Notes: generated by a model not told the origin, from the sequence alone. A stretch of DNA of 64,000 nt from Phenylobacterium sp. (GCF_016124325.1 NZ_WGNY01000030.1:62001-126000), one strand, 5' to 3'; positions 16,629 through 28,639 are shown, numbered from the stretch's first letter. Program-made: numbers and translations.

Positions 16629-18759
16629 CGATCTCGTTGAGCTCGACACCTGGGCGCGCGTGCGCGTCCGGGCGAGCGGGCTCGTCGCGGCGATCCTGGT
16701 GGTGGTGGGCCTGATCTTCGCCCAGGACGCCCTGCGTCAGCCCCTGTTCGACCTCTACCAGCGTATCGGCCCCGCGCCGCAGCCCAGCCCGCAGATCGCC
16801 GTGGTGGTGGTCGACGCCCCCAGCGTGGCGGCCGTCGGCGGCTGGCCCTGGCCGCGCTACACCCTGGCGCGGCTGACCGAGAAGATCACCGAGCAGGGCC
16901 CGCGCGCCATCGGCTTCGACTTCATCTTCCCGGAGGCCGACCGGGAGACGCCGGACGCCTTCGCCGCGCAGTATCCCGAGCTCTCGGCGGCCACGATCGC
17001 CGAGATCCGCGCCCTGCCCGCGACCGACGCCACCTTCGGCGCCGCCGTCGGACGCAGTCCGGTGGTGATGGCCCGGGCGGGCTTCGACAGCGAGTCGTTC
17101 GATCAGCCCGACGCGGACGCGGCCGCGCCGCTGCCGCCCGAGGCCCAGTTCACGGGACCGCAGCCCGACGCCATTCCGCGCTACCGCGGCGTGGTGACCA
17201 ACTATGCCCTGCTCGACGGGCGCGCGCTGGGCCACGGCCTGGTCAACGGCCCGCCGGACTCCGACGGGCTCATCCGCCGGGTGCCCCTGCTCGGCCGCAT
17301 CGGCGGCGTGCTCAATCCGAGCTTCGCGCTCGAACTGGTCCGGGTGGCCGAGGACGTCGACACCATCGAGCTGCAGGGTTCGCCCGGCGCGCTCCGGGCG
17401 GTGAAGGTGGACGGCCACCGGGTGTCCGTCGACGCCGGCGGGCGCGTCGAGCTGCGGTTCGCCGGCCGCTCCACCCCCAACGGGCGCCACATCGCGGCCT
17501 ACCCCACCTACTCGGCCGCCGACATCCTGCGCCAGGGGTTCGACCCCACCGCCTTCAAGGACAAGATCGTCCTCATCGGCCTGACCGCCGCCGGCACCTC
17601 GGACGTCGTCGCGACCCCGGCCGAGACCGAGGCCTATGGCGTCTTCGTCCAGGCCCAGGCGGTGGACGCCATCCTGCGCGACGGGGGTCTGCGCCGTCCC
17701 CTTTGGGCGCCGTTGACCGAATGGGGCCTCGGGCTGCTGTTCGTGCTGATCTCGGTGGCCGGCGTCCCGCGCGCACACATGGGCCTGGTGATCGTGGGCG
17801 CAGTGGTCGAGATCGTGGGCGCCTTCGTCGCCAGCTACGTGGCCTTCCAGCACTCGATCCTGCTGGATCCGATCCCGATGCTGGCGCCGGGCGCCGCCAA
17901 TTCGGCGCTCACCGTGGCGCTGCTCTTCGTCGAGGGCCGCCGGGTCCAGGCGCAGCTGCGCTCGGCGCTGGACGACGAGCGGCTGGGCGCGGCGCGCATG
18001 TCGGGCGAACTGGCCGCCGCCAGCGAGATCCAGACCGGCATGCTGCTGCCCCGCGCCGAGCTGGCCCGCGTCTCGCCCGCCGTCGAGGTGGATGCGGTGC
18101 TGCAGCCGGCCCGCACGGTCGGCGGCGACCTCTACGACGCCTTCATGATCGACGCCGAGCGTCTGTGCTTCCTCGTGGGGGACGTCACCGGCAAGGGCGT
18201 GCCGGCGTCGTTGTTCATGGCGCTGTCCAAGGCCCTGTCGCGCAGCCAGCTCACCCGCCGGCGCACCGACCTCGACACCGCCGTGGAGGGCATCAACGCC
18301 GAGCTCTCGCGCAACAACAGCCAGGCGATGGCCGTGTCGCTGCTGGTGGGCGTCCTGCGCCTCGACGACGGCCGGCTCGACCTCTGCAGCGCCGGCCACG
18401 AACACCCGCTGGTGGTCGGGCTGGACGGCCAGGTGCGGGAGCTGAAGCTCGACGGCGGGCCGCCCCTCTGCGTGGACGAGACCTTCCCCTATCCGATCGA
18501 GACCCACTACCTGCGCGAGGGCGAGATCCTGGTGGCTTTCACCGACGGGCTGACCGAGGCGCAGGATCCCTCCGGCGCGCTCTTCGCACGCGAGCAGGTG
18601 CTGGCCGCCGTCACCGAGGGGGCGAAGGCCGAACGCCTTACCGAGATGATCGACCAGATCGTGGCCCGTGTCCGGGCGTTCGAGGCCGGCGGCGAGCCCA
18701 GCGACGACCTCACGGTCCTGGCGCTGCGCCGGCGCCCGAAAGGGGCTAGCGCAGGATGA
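16603..18759 (+). CDS. CHASE2-sensor SpoIIE-type (PP2C) serine phosphatase
   Basis: A 718-residue membrane sensor phosphatase. The start at 16603 is inside the MBL gene's end and gives MTDWKFQSDDLVELDTW. TM1 is at ~25-45. An extracytoplasmic CHASE2 domain (~50-360) contains IAVVVVDAPSVAAVGGWPWPR and DKIVLIGLTAAGTSD. Three TM helices lie at ~370-460. The cytoplasmic PP2C/SpoIIE domain (~480-715) has GGDLYDAF (Asp509), VTGKGVPASLFMA and DDLTVLAL (Asp701-702), the metal-binding acids. It should dephosphorylate a STAS partner in response to an envelope signal. Its 3' end overlaps the convergent OmpA-like gene by 14 bp. Confidence 0.92.
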   Translation: MTDWKFQSDDLVELDTWARVRVRASGLVAAILVVVGLIFAQDALRQPLFDLYQRIGPAPQPSPQIAVVVVDAPSVAAVGGWPWPRYTLARLTEKITEQGPRAIGFDFIFPEADRETPDAFAAQYPELSAATIAEIRALPATDATFGAAVGRSPVVMARAGFDSESFDQPDADAAAPLPPEAQFTGPQPDAIPRYRGVVTNYALLDGRALGHGLVNGPPDSDGLIRRVPLLGRIGGVLNPSFALELVRVAEDVDTIELQGSPGALRAVKVDGHRVSVDAGGRVELRFAGRSTPNGRHIAAYPTYSAADILRQGFDPTAFKDKIVLIGLTAAGTSDVVATPAETEAYGVFVQAQAVDAILRDGGLRRPLWAPLTEWGLGLLFVLISVAGVPRAHMGLVIVGAVVEIVGAFVASYVAFQHSILLDPIPMLAPGAANSALTVALLFVEGRRVQAQLRSALDDERLGAARMSGELAAASEIQTGMLLPRAELARVSPAVEVDAVLQPARTVGGDLYDAFMIDAERLCFLVGDVTGKGVPASLFMALSKALSRSQLTRRRTDLDTAVEGINAELSRNNSQAMAVSLLVGVLRLDDGRLDLCSAGHEHPLVVGLDGQVRELKLDGGPPLCVDETFPYPIETHYLREGEILVAFTDGLTEAQDPSGALFAREQVLAAVTEGAKAERLTEMIDQIVARVRAFEAGGEPSDDLTVLALRRRPKGASAG

Positions 18760-19321
18760 CCTCGACCCGGCGATTGGCCGGCTCGTCGACGTTGTCGGCG
18801 GTCGGCACCCTTGGCTCCCGCTCGCCGCGGCCCGTCACCCGGGCGTTCTCGAGCGGCAGGCCCTGCCGCACCAGCGCGGCGCGGATCTCCACCGCGCGCT
18901 CCCGCGACAGCGCGTCGTTGCTCTCCGAACTGCCCACGGTGTCGGTATGACCGACGATCTGCACCTCGGAGCTGGCCGTCACCGCCTGCCGCAGGGCTTC
19001 GAGGATCGGCCTGGATTCCTCGGTCAGATCGGTCGTGCCCTGGGTGAAGTAGAGCACATAGACCCTCGGCGGGTACGGCATCACCGACAGCAGGTCGGCA
19101 TAGGCGTTGGCCGGCGCGGGGCTGGGCTTGAAGGCGCGTCCGCCCACCACCGCCTGGGTGTTGGGCGCGGTCAGGTCGCCGACCTCTTCATTCGTCGCCG
19201 GGTCGAAGGCGGCCACCGCGCCGGCGGTGGAGACGCCCTCGTCCGGCAGCAGAGTGACCCGCGCCGTCGAGGCGCATCCGGCCAGCAGCACCGTCAGGGC
19301 GGCGAGCGCCAGCGGTCTCAT
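18746..19321 (-). CDS. OmpA-family peptidoglycan-binding lipoprotein
   Basis: A 191-residue lipoprotein. The start at 19321 gives MRPLALAALTVLLAGC, with lipobox LAGC and Cys16. The C-terminal half (~85-190) is an OmpA-like domain: VYVLYFTQGTTDLTEES, then VQIVGHTDTVGSSESNDALS and NRRVEVIL. It should bind meso-diaminopimelate in peptidoglycan. Its ATG overlaps the FecR gene's stop as ATGA, so the two are translationally coupled. The link to the CHASE2 phosphatase locus suggests an envelope-sensing role, which is inference. Confidence 0.9.
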   Translation of the reverse strand: MRPLALAALTVLLAGCASTARVTLLPDEGVSTAGAVAAFDPATNEEVGDLTAPNTQAVVGGRAFKPSPAPANAYADLLSVMPYPPRVYVLYFTQGTTDLTEESRPILEALRQAVTASSEVQIVGHTDTVGSSESNDALSRERAVEIRAALVRQGLPLENARVTGRGEREPRVPTADNVDEPANRRVEVILR

Positions 19322-19755
19322 TTCACCTCCACCACGAACCGCGTGCCCCGCGCCGCGAGCAGCGAGGTGGGGGTGCGCACCTTCATGGCGTCCTTGTTCT
19401 CCTTGGCGATCTGGCCCGAGACGACCGCCAGCGAGCCGCGGTCGACCGTCGTCAGCGACTTGCCCTTGTGGGTCGTGTCGTCGAACTCGAACTGCGAGAG
19501 CGCGACGCGGCTGTTCGGCCCGATGGCGAAGCGCGAATTGTCGATGAAGGTCAGGCCGATGCGGCCGTCGCGGCCGGTCGTGAGCACGTCGCTGACCAGC
19601 AGCTGGACCCCCGGGGCGGCCGGCGTCGCGGACTCGCCGCGCATCACGGTCGCCGTGCCGCTCACCGACTTGATCCGTCCGATCTCCGCCATCGACGCAG
19701 CCGGCGCCGAGAACGCCGCAACCGCCAGCAAGCCCGCAACCCAAGTCCGTCGCAT
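19318..19755 (-). CDS. FecR-domain periplasmic protein
   Basis: A 145-residue exported protein. A signal peptide (~1-27, ending AASMAE) is followed by a FecR domain: IGRIKSVSGTATVMRG, LLVSDVLTTGRDGRIGLTF and a C-terminal TPTSLLAARGTRFVVEVK. There is no transmembrane helix, so it is not a FecIR-type anti-sigma factor but a free periplasmic FecR-domain protein. GGAGGTGACG precedes ATG 19755. It is the first gene of a two-gene minus-strand operon with the OmpA-like lipoprotein, and divergent from the RsbW-like ATPase gene. FecR-domain proteins are often encoded next to CHASE2 proteins; here the CHASE2 output is a phosphatase. Confidence 0.88.
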   Translation of the reverse strand: MRRTWVAGLLAVAAFSAPAASMAEIGRIKSVSGTATVMRGESATPAAPGVQLLVSDVLTTGRDGRIGLTFIDNSRFAIGPNSRVALSQFEFDDTTHKGKSLTTVDRGSLAVVSGQIAKENKDAMKVRTPTSLLAARGTRFVVEVK

Positions 19756-19818
19756 CGTCACCTCCAGCCACAGGGTAAAGACATAGCCCAGCTCGGCGCC
19801 GAGTTCGAATCCTCTTCT

Positions 19819-20226
19819 GTGGCCGTGGCGCGCCTGCGCTGCGAGGCGGCCGCGGTGGCGCTCGCGCTCGCGTGGGCCCGCGGATTCGCCGAGCGCGCCG
19901 CCATCGGCCCGGACGCGGCCGACCGGCTGGCGATCATCGTCGAGGAGTGGGTGATCAACGTGGTGGAGCACGGCGGCGCGCCGCCCGCCAGCCGCATCGT
20001 CCTGCGCCTGGAACGCCTGGAGGGGATGGTCCGCCTGGCCGCGAGCGACGCGGGGTCGCCCTTCGATCCCCGCGAGGCGGTCTTCGAGGGGCCCGACCTG
20101 GAACGCGGCGGCGGCGCTGGACTGGAACTGATCCGCGCCTGGAGCCGCATCGCCGCCTATGCGCGTCGGCGCGGGCGCAACCGGCTCGTGCTGGAGATGT
20201 CGATCGGCGGGACCGACCTCGACTAG
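19819..20226 (+). CDS. RsbW/SpoIIAB-like ATP-binding anti-sigma kinase
   Basis: About 135 residues forming a single GHKL ATPase domain. N box: IIVEEWVINVVEHGG. G1 box: ASDAGSPFDP. G2 box: GGGAGLELIRAW. This is the HATPase_c_2 group whose members phosphorylate STAS antagonists and hold sigma factors or other targets inactive. There is no ATG. GTG at 19819 is the best start available (another GTG at 19825); the longer open frame upstream would run through fecR on the other strand. Only 63 bp lie between this start and the fecR start. It is probably the kinase partner of the STAS protein at 15315. Confidence 0.82.
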   Translation: MAVARLRCEAAAVALALAWARGFAERAAIGPDAADRLAIIVEEWVINVVEHGGAPPASRIVLRLERLEGMVRLAASDAGSPFDPREAVFEGPDLERGGGAGLELIRAWSRIAAYARRRGRNRLVLEMSIGGTDLD

Positions 20227-20295
20227 GGCGCGCTCAACTGCCGGATTCGGAGACCTTCGATCCCATTCGACGGCTCCATTCGAGCGGTGAGGATT

Positions 20296-20526
20296 CTATT
20301 CCGAAGACCCGACGCGGGGCAGGCCGAAGGCGCGCAGTCCGGCTGGAAGGCGCATCGCCATCCGGGTGGCCTCGCGCAGGGTGTCGAAGGCCGTGGCGCT
20401 GGCGGGATCGGTCACCCATTCGGCGGCGCCGGCGGGCGTCAGGCGCAGGTAGCTGTCGTCCGGGCGCGCGACCAGCGCGAGCGGCGGCATCGGAAGGGTC
20501 GCGGCGGCGGTGGCGGTGGCAGGCAT
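20296..20526 (-). CDS. small conserved-looking hypothetical protein
   Basis: A 76-residue protein without signal peptide or TM helix. It includes LALVARPDDSYLRLTPAGAAEWVTDP and ends in a cluster of hydrophobic residues (TRMAMRLPAGLRAFGLPRV). AGGGAGC lies 6 bp upstream of ATG 20526, a good ribosome-binding site, and the composition is protein-like. It resembles small Caulobacterales proteins I remember with a YLRLT..AEWV..P..ATAF pattern, but no function is known. Confidence 0.6.
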   Translation of the reverse strand: MPATATAAATLPMPPLALVARPDDSYLRLTPAGAAEWVTDPASATAFDTLREATRMAMRLPAGLRAFGLPRVGSSE

Positions 20527-20701
20527 CTGGTGCTCCCTGTGGTGCGCCCAACCTCGCGCGATCGGCCGCCGCCGGCCATTTCGGATCGCTCCCTAAGTAG
20601 CTTTACGCAGTCCCGCGCGGGCGCGCCGGATCGGACCCCGCGCCAATCCCCGGCTTGACAGCAGGCGGCTCGCGCTCGACGCAGGGAGCTGCCCTGCCGT
20701 C

Positions 20702-21952
20702 ATGAGGTCCGTCTTGAACGAGGGCGCGCGCCCAGATCCGCCCGGCCCGAGGTCCGCGAACGCGACGGATCCCTCCGGCTATGTGCTCGACACGCCTTAC
20801 GAGGACCGCGTCCATCGCGAGCTCGGCCCCGCCTGGATCGCCTACGCCGCGGCCCTCGGCGGCGGCGCCGCGCCAGACCTCGCCCGTCCCTTCCGCTATC
20901 TCGAACTCGGCTGCGGCCCTGGGGCCTCGCTGATCGCCAACGCCGCCGCCAGCCCGCACGCCGAGTTCCATGGCTGCGACCTCAGCGCCGCCCATGTGGA
21001 GGCCGCCCGCGGCGAGGCGCGCGCGCGGGGCCTGGACAACCTTCGCCTCCACGAGGCCTCGTTCGCCGACCTGCTCGACGCCGACATCGGCGGCTTCGAC
21101 CTCGTGGTCGCGCACGGCGTCTACAGCTGGGTCGACGCCCGGGCGCGGGCCAACGTGCGCCGCCTGCTGGCCACGCGGCTCAACCCCGGCGGCCTGGCCT
21201 ATGTCAGCTACAACTGCCAGCCCGGATGGGCGGCCGAGGCGCCGCTGCGGCGGCTGCTGGTCGAGCTCGCCGGCGCGGGGTCCGGCTCGGGCGGGGAGCG
21301 AGCCGGCCAGGGCGCGGCCGTCGTCGACGCGCTTGCAGGCGCGGGCCTGCGCTACTTCCGCGACACGCCGGCCGCCGGAGCCGCCGCGGCCTGGGCGGCC
21401 CGCCAGCCGCCCGCCTATCTCGCCCACGAGTTCCTGAACCGCGCCTGGGAGGTCTTCTATTCGATCGACGTCCAGGCCGAGATGGCGCGCATCGGCCTGC
21501 GCTACGAGGCCAGCGCCACGCTCGTGGACAACTACGACCCGCTGCTCGTGAATGCGGGCCAGGCCGCCGCCGTGGCGGCCCTGCCGACGGAGGCCGCGCG
21601 GCGGCTCGCGATGGATTTCGCCGTCAACCGCCGGTTCCGCCGCGACGTGTTCTCCCGCGACGCCGCGCGCCTCGCGCCGAGCGAGGCGGCCGAACGCCTC
21701 GCGGCCGTGACCGTCGCCGCCGCGCCGGGGCGGGCGCTCGAGGCGAACCTCGCCGCGCCGATCGGCGAGGTCCGCTTCCAGGATGCGTTCGTCCGGAGGC
21801 TGGAGGCGCTGCTCGGCGGCGGCCCCGCGGCCCTGGGCGCCCTGCTCGACGGCCTCGCCGCCTCGGGCGACCGCGCCGCCGTCGCGCGCAACCTCGCCTA
21901 CTACGTGGCGCTGGGCGGCCTCAGCCCCTGCCCGCCGCCGGCGGAGGGCTGA
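20702..21952 (+). CDS. class I SAM-dependent methyltransferase with methyltransferase regulatory domain
   Basis: A 416-residue cytoplasmic protein. SAM motif I is YLELGCGPGASL (about residue 64) and motif II includes FHGCDLSAAHVE. The acceptor strand is FDLVVAHGVYSWVD. The second half has DNYDPLLVNAGQAAAVAAL and AVNRRFRRDVFSRD, matching the regulatory domain found in bacterial protein-lysine methyltransferases and relatives. The family is usually nearer 500 residues, so the C-terminal winged-helix part seems short here. It opens with PSGYVLDTPYEDRVHREL, as family members do. The substrate is unknown. Confidence 0.85.
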   Translation: MRSVLNEGARPDPPGPRSANATDPSGYVLDTPYEDRVHRELGPAWIAYAAALGGGAAPDLARPFRYLELGCGPGASLIANAAASPHAEFHGCDLSAAHVEAARGEARARGLDNLRLHEASFADLLDADIGGFDLVVAHGVYSWVDARARANVRRLLATRLNPGGLAYVSYNCQPGWAAEAPLRRLLVELAGAGSGSGGERAGQGAAVVDALAGAGLRYFRDTPAAGAAAAWAARQPPAYLAHEFLNRAWEVFYSIDVQAEMARIGLRYEASATLVDNYDPLLVNAGQAAAVAALPTEAARRLAMDFAVNRRFRRDVFSRDAARLAPSEAAERLAAVTVAAAPGRALEANLAAPIGEVRFQDAFVRRLEALLGGGPAALGALLDGLAASGDRAAVARNLAYYVALGGLSPCPPPAEG

Positions 21953-21980
21953 CAACGCCTTGATCTTGCTCTGAAAAGAA

Positions 21981-22055
21981 TGGTGGACGCGGCTGGGATT
22001 GAACCAGCGACCCCCTCGATGTCAACGAGGTGCTCTCCCGCTGAGCTACGCGTCC
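21981..22055 (-). tRNA. tRNA-Val (anticodon GAC)
   Basis: On the minus strand a complete cloverleaf is seen. The acceptor stem is GGACGCG/CGCGTCC, the D arm AGCTCAGCGGGAGAGC, the anticodon stem CCTCG/CGAGG with loop TTGACAT (anticodon GAC, bases 22021-22023) and the T arm GCTGGTTCAATCCCAGC. CCA is encoded at 21981-21983. It lies between the methyltransferase gene and cpdR. Confidence 0.97.
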
Positions 22056-22122
22056 GGACCGTTCGGGAAGGCGGGGATATACAGATCGGCCCCGGCCTTA
22101 GCAACCGTCCTTAGGCGAACGT

Positions 22123-22479
22123 TCAGGCGGCGATCATCCGCTCCACCTCGGAGACGATCTCGCGCAGGTGGATGGGCTTCGACAGCACCTTGGCGCCGGC
22201 GGGCGCCTTCTCCCCCGCGGCCAGCGCCACGGCGGCGAAGCCGGTGATGAACATGATCCGCAGGCCCGGGTGCCGGGCGGCGGCCTGCCGCGCCACCTCG
22301 ATCCCGTCCAGGCCGGGCATGACGATGTCGGTGAGCAGCAGGTCCCACGGCTCGTCGAGGTGGGTCACGGCTTCGTCGCCGTCGGCGCAGGACGTCACCT
22401 CATGGCCGGCGCGTTCGAGCGCACGGGCCAGGAAGCCGCGCAGGGAGTCGTCGTCTTCAGCGAGCAGGATGCGTGACAT
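22123..22479 (-). CDS. cpdR: CpdR-like cell-cycle response regulator
   Basis: A 118-residue stand-alone receiver domain. It has acidic pocket residues in AEDDDSLRGFLARALERAGHE, Asp51 in LLTDIVMPGLDG, the Thr/Lys switch in IMFITGFAAVAL and KVLSKPIHL. The sequence closely follows Caulobacter CpdR, which when unphosphorylated brings ClpXP to the cell pole and primes it to degrade CtrA-pathway substrates; the CckA-ChpT relay phosphorylates it. It ends in Ala-Ala, a common ClpXP degron form. Start at ATG 22479. It is divergent from the N-formylglutamate amidohydrolase gene. Confidence 0.9.
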   Translation of the reverse strand: MSRILLAEDDDSLRGFLARALERAGHEVTSCADGDEAVTHLDEPWDLLLTDIVMPGLDGIEVARQAAARHPGLRIMFITGFAAVALAAGEKAPAGAKVLSKPIHLREIVSEVERMIAA

Positions 22480-22620
22480 GGGTCGAAGCTTCGGTTGAAC
22501 CCCCAACTTACCTAGCGAAGGGTAAAGGCGCGATGAAGAGCGGCAAAGTGAGGCGGATCGCCTCGCCGCCGCCCCGCCTCGGAGCCTGCCCCTTTGACGG
22601 GCGGGGCGGCCCGGCGTTCT

Positions 22621-23529
22621 ATGGCCGCGATGAACGCGCTGGACCCCTTGCCCAAGCCCGATTCGGCGCCCTTCGAGGCCTTCCGGGTGCGCCGCGCCGG
22701 CGAGGGCCCGCCGCCCACGCCCCTGGTCTTCGCCTCGCCGCATTCGGGCCGGGTCTATCCCGAGGACATGATGTCGGCCGCCGCGCTGGACGCGCTCAGC
22801 ATCCGCCGTTCTGAGGACGCGCTCGTCGACGACCTGATCGCCGAGGCGCCGGCGCACGGCGCGGCCTTCATCGCCGCCGGCTACGCACGCGCCTACATCG
22901 ACCTGAACCGCGAGCCCTTCGAGCTCGACCCGACGATGTTCGCCGACGAGCTTCCGGAGTTCGCCCGCTCGCGCACCGCCCGGGTAGCCGCCGGCCTGGG
23001 CGCCATCGCCCGGGTGGTCTCAGAAGGCCAGGAGATCTACCGCCGCAAGCTCACCTTCGCCGAGGCCCGCACGCGCATCGAGGGCGCGCACCGCCCCTAT
23101 CACGAGGCGCTGCGCGCCTTGATCGCCGAGGCCCAGGCCGCCCACGGCTTCGCGATCCTGGTGGACTGGCACTCCATGCCCGCCGCCGCCGCCAAGGCCG
23201 GCGCGCGCGACCGGCCGGCCGACATCGTGCTGGGCGACCGCTTCGGCGCCGCCTGCGCCGGCGTGCTCACCGCGCGCGTCGAACGCGAGTTCGAGGCGCT
23301 GGGCTATCGGGTCGCGCGCAACACGCCCTACGCCGGCGGCTACACCACCGAGCACTACGGCCAACCGTCGCGCCGGGCGCACGCCCTGCAGATCGAGATC
23401 AACCGCGCCCTCTACCTCGACGAGGCCACGCTCTCGCCCACGCGCGGCTTCGCGGCCCTGAAGGCCCACATCGAGCGCCTCACCGCGGCCCTGGCCGCCG
23501 CCGACTGGAGCGCGCTGAAGGCGGCCTAG
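22621..23529 (+). CDS. N-formylglutamate amidohydrolase family protein
   Basis: About 302 residues, cytoplasmic. The family hydrolyses N-formyl-L-glutamate to formate and glutamate in histidine utilisation, or related N-acyl amino acids. Supporting motifs are FASPHSGRVYPEDM, INREPFELDP-like DLNREPFELDPTMF, HRPYHEAL, ILVDWHSMP and TEHYGQP, which hold the expected metal-ligand His and acidic residues. No other hut genes are near, so a role in histidine breakdown is not supported by context. ATG 22621 is taken; 22630 is an alternative, and neither has a clear ribosome-binding site. Confidence 0.85.
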   Translation: MAAMNALDPLPKPDSAPFEAFRVRRAGEGPPPTPLVFASPHSGRVYPEDMMSAAALDALSIRRSEDALVDDLIAEAPAHGAAFIAAGYARAYIDLNREPFELDPTMFADELPEFARSRTARVAAGLGAIARVVSEGQEIYRRKLTFAEARTRIEGAHRPYHEALRALIAEAQAAHGFAILVDWHSMPAAAAKAGARDRPADIVLGDRFGAACAGVLTARVEREFEALGYRVARNTPYAGGYTTEHYGQPSRRAHALQIEINRALYLDEATLSPTRGFAALKAHIERLTAALAAADWSALKAA

Positions 23530-23610
23530 GCGGCGCCGACGAGGCGGCAGGCCTCGGCATTAACATCTCGGCGAGACTGGCTTGCTAGACGAGTCCCGGA
23601 TCGATCGCCC

Positions 23611-25761
<2,151 letters not shown>

Positions 25762-25902
25762 CGCCGGGCCGAAAGCCAGCGGCGGCGCGCCCGTCGGCGC
25801 GGTCCGCGCGTCAAGAAGGGCCCTCAGTCTCGCGGCCCGCTCAGGGATGCCCAGGGGAACACTTCGCGGCCGTGGAGCGCCTGGCGCGGGGCGATCCAGG
25901 CG

Positions 25903-26439
25903 TCATCCGCGCCGCGCGGCGAACGCGGCCTCGACACACGGCGTCACCAACCAGCCGATCGCCTCGCCAACGGCGTCAAGTTCCTTGGCTGTGCTGGACG
26001 AGACGTGAAGGAACTGCGCCTCGCAGATGAAGTGCACCATCGGGATGGTGGGATCGATCCGCCCGGCCACGCCGTGGATGTTGAATTCCTCGTTGAAGTC
26101 GCTGGCTTCGCGCAAGCCGCGGACGATATGCGTCGCCCCGATCCGGCGAGCGTGGGCGACCAGGCTCTGGCCGGTGTACTCGCCTACCTCCAACGCGCCG
26201 TCGAACAGCGCCCCGCCGGGCGTGGCGGCGGCCTCGGGCCAGCGCTCCGCGACCGATCCCGCGATCAGGCGAAGGCTCTCCTCGACGCCGAAGGTGCGGG
26301 TCTTGCGCACGTTGGTCCCGATGGCGACGTGCACCTCGTCAAAGGTCAGAAGCGCCTTGCCGATGATATCCAGGTGGCCACGGGTGATCGGGTCGAACGA
26401 GCCGGCGTAGAGCGCCCTCGTCCTTGCCGCCTTGCGCAT
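25903..26439 (-). CDS. pantetheine-phosphate adenylyltransferase-like protein
   Basis: A 178-residue nucleotidyltransferase-fold protein like CoaD, which adenylylates 4'-phosphopantetheine to dephospho-CoA. Catalytic features are kept: GSFDPITRGHLDII (TxGH), VRGLREASDFNEEF and SSSTAKEL. The normally strong segment QMAxMNRxL is replaced by NIHGVAGRI and the following strand is also unlike standard CoaD. It is thus divergent and might be a specialised paralog. The start is at 26439. It lies near a type I pantothenate kinase gene (28626-29339), hinting at a CoA-related role. Confidence 0.75.
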   Translation of the reverse strand: MRKAARTRALYAGSFDPITRGHLDIIGKALLTFDEVHVAIGTNVRKTRTFGVEESLRLIAGSVAERWPEAAATPGGALFDGALEVGEYTGQSLVAHARRIGATHIVRGLREASDFNEEFNIHGVAGRIDPTIPMVHFICEAQFLHVSSSTAKELDAVGEAIGWLVTPCVEAAFAARRG

Positions 26440-26512
26440 GCGAAGCCCTTTCGATCGAGGCCCGAGCAGGTGTCGACCACGTCAACGAGAGATGCAAGCC
26501 ACCCGTCGGGCC

Positions 26513-26540
26513 AAAAAAAAGCCGCGCCATCGGGCGCGGC
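26513..26540 (-). terminator. intrinsic terminator of an unassigned minus-strand transcript
   Basis: GCCGCGCC (26521-26528), loop ATCG, GGCGCGGC (26533-26540): a perfect 8-bp stem. On the minus strand it is followed by eight T. It lies upstream of the coaD-like start, so it cannot be that gene's terminator; some transcript starting further right must end here, or it is a leader attenuator. Confidence 0.7.
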
Positions 26541-26606
26541 AGGTCATTAGGGAGGAAACGCCCAGGAAGGGCGGGGACGTCAGCGACGCCCGTGAAGTCA
26601 AGCTAA

Positions 26607-26619
26607 TGTGCGGCGCACA
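26607..26619. promoter_or_regulatory. palindromic operator candidate, site 1
   Basis: TGTGCGGCGCACA is a 13-bp palindrome apart from its central base. On the minus strand it falls between TTGCAA and TAGCTT with 17-bp spacing, like the spacer of a promoter pointing toward the terminator at 26513. Confidence 0.45.
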
Positions 26620-26723
26620 ATATTGCAAGAGATTCGCAGGGACATTTCGGCGCACCCTGTGGCCCACCCCTGTTTTTCAAGGAATTTCAGCATATCGCGT
26701 TACGTGAGGCTGTCCTTGCGTCA

Positions 26724-26736
26724 TGTGCGCCGCACA
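26724..26736. promoter_or_regulatory. palindromic operator candidate, site 2
   Basis: TGTGCGCCGCACA is the reverse complement of site 1 and lies 68 bp upstream of the typA start. The shared 15-mers are ATGTGCGGCGCACAA and ATGTGCGCCGCACAA. Two copies 117 bp apart suggest one dimeric regulator acting on both. Confidence 0.45.
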
Positions 26737-26803
26737 ACAGGCTGGCGGTCTTCGCCGCCTTCCCCTACAAGCGCGCGCCCCTTCCTCTGACCGTGCCCGC
26801 CTC

Positions 26804-28625
<1,822 letters not shown>

Positions 28626-28639
<14 letters not shown>

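Larger units (their letters stand above)
26440..26803. other. promoter-containing gap between coaD-like gene and typA
   Basis: A 364-bp gap. It contains a minus-strand hairpin terminator at 26513-26540 and two near-identical 13-bp palindromes at 26607 and 26724. The GC content is lower around 26610-26700. No protein-coding frame of convincing quality was found on either strand. Confidence 0.6.

Noticed and set aside
19468..19818. N-terminal extension of the RsbW-like ATPase frame
   Set aside because: It is antisense to fecR, has no ATG-based ribosome-binding site and shows no domain; the GTG start at 19819 gives a complete ATPase fold.
26482..26667. 61-residue minus-strand frame in the coaD-typA gap
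   Set aside because: It runs over the terminator hairpin and the palindrome, and has no ribosome-binding site or protein-like pattern.
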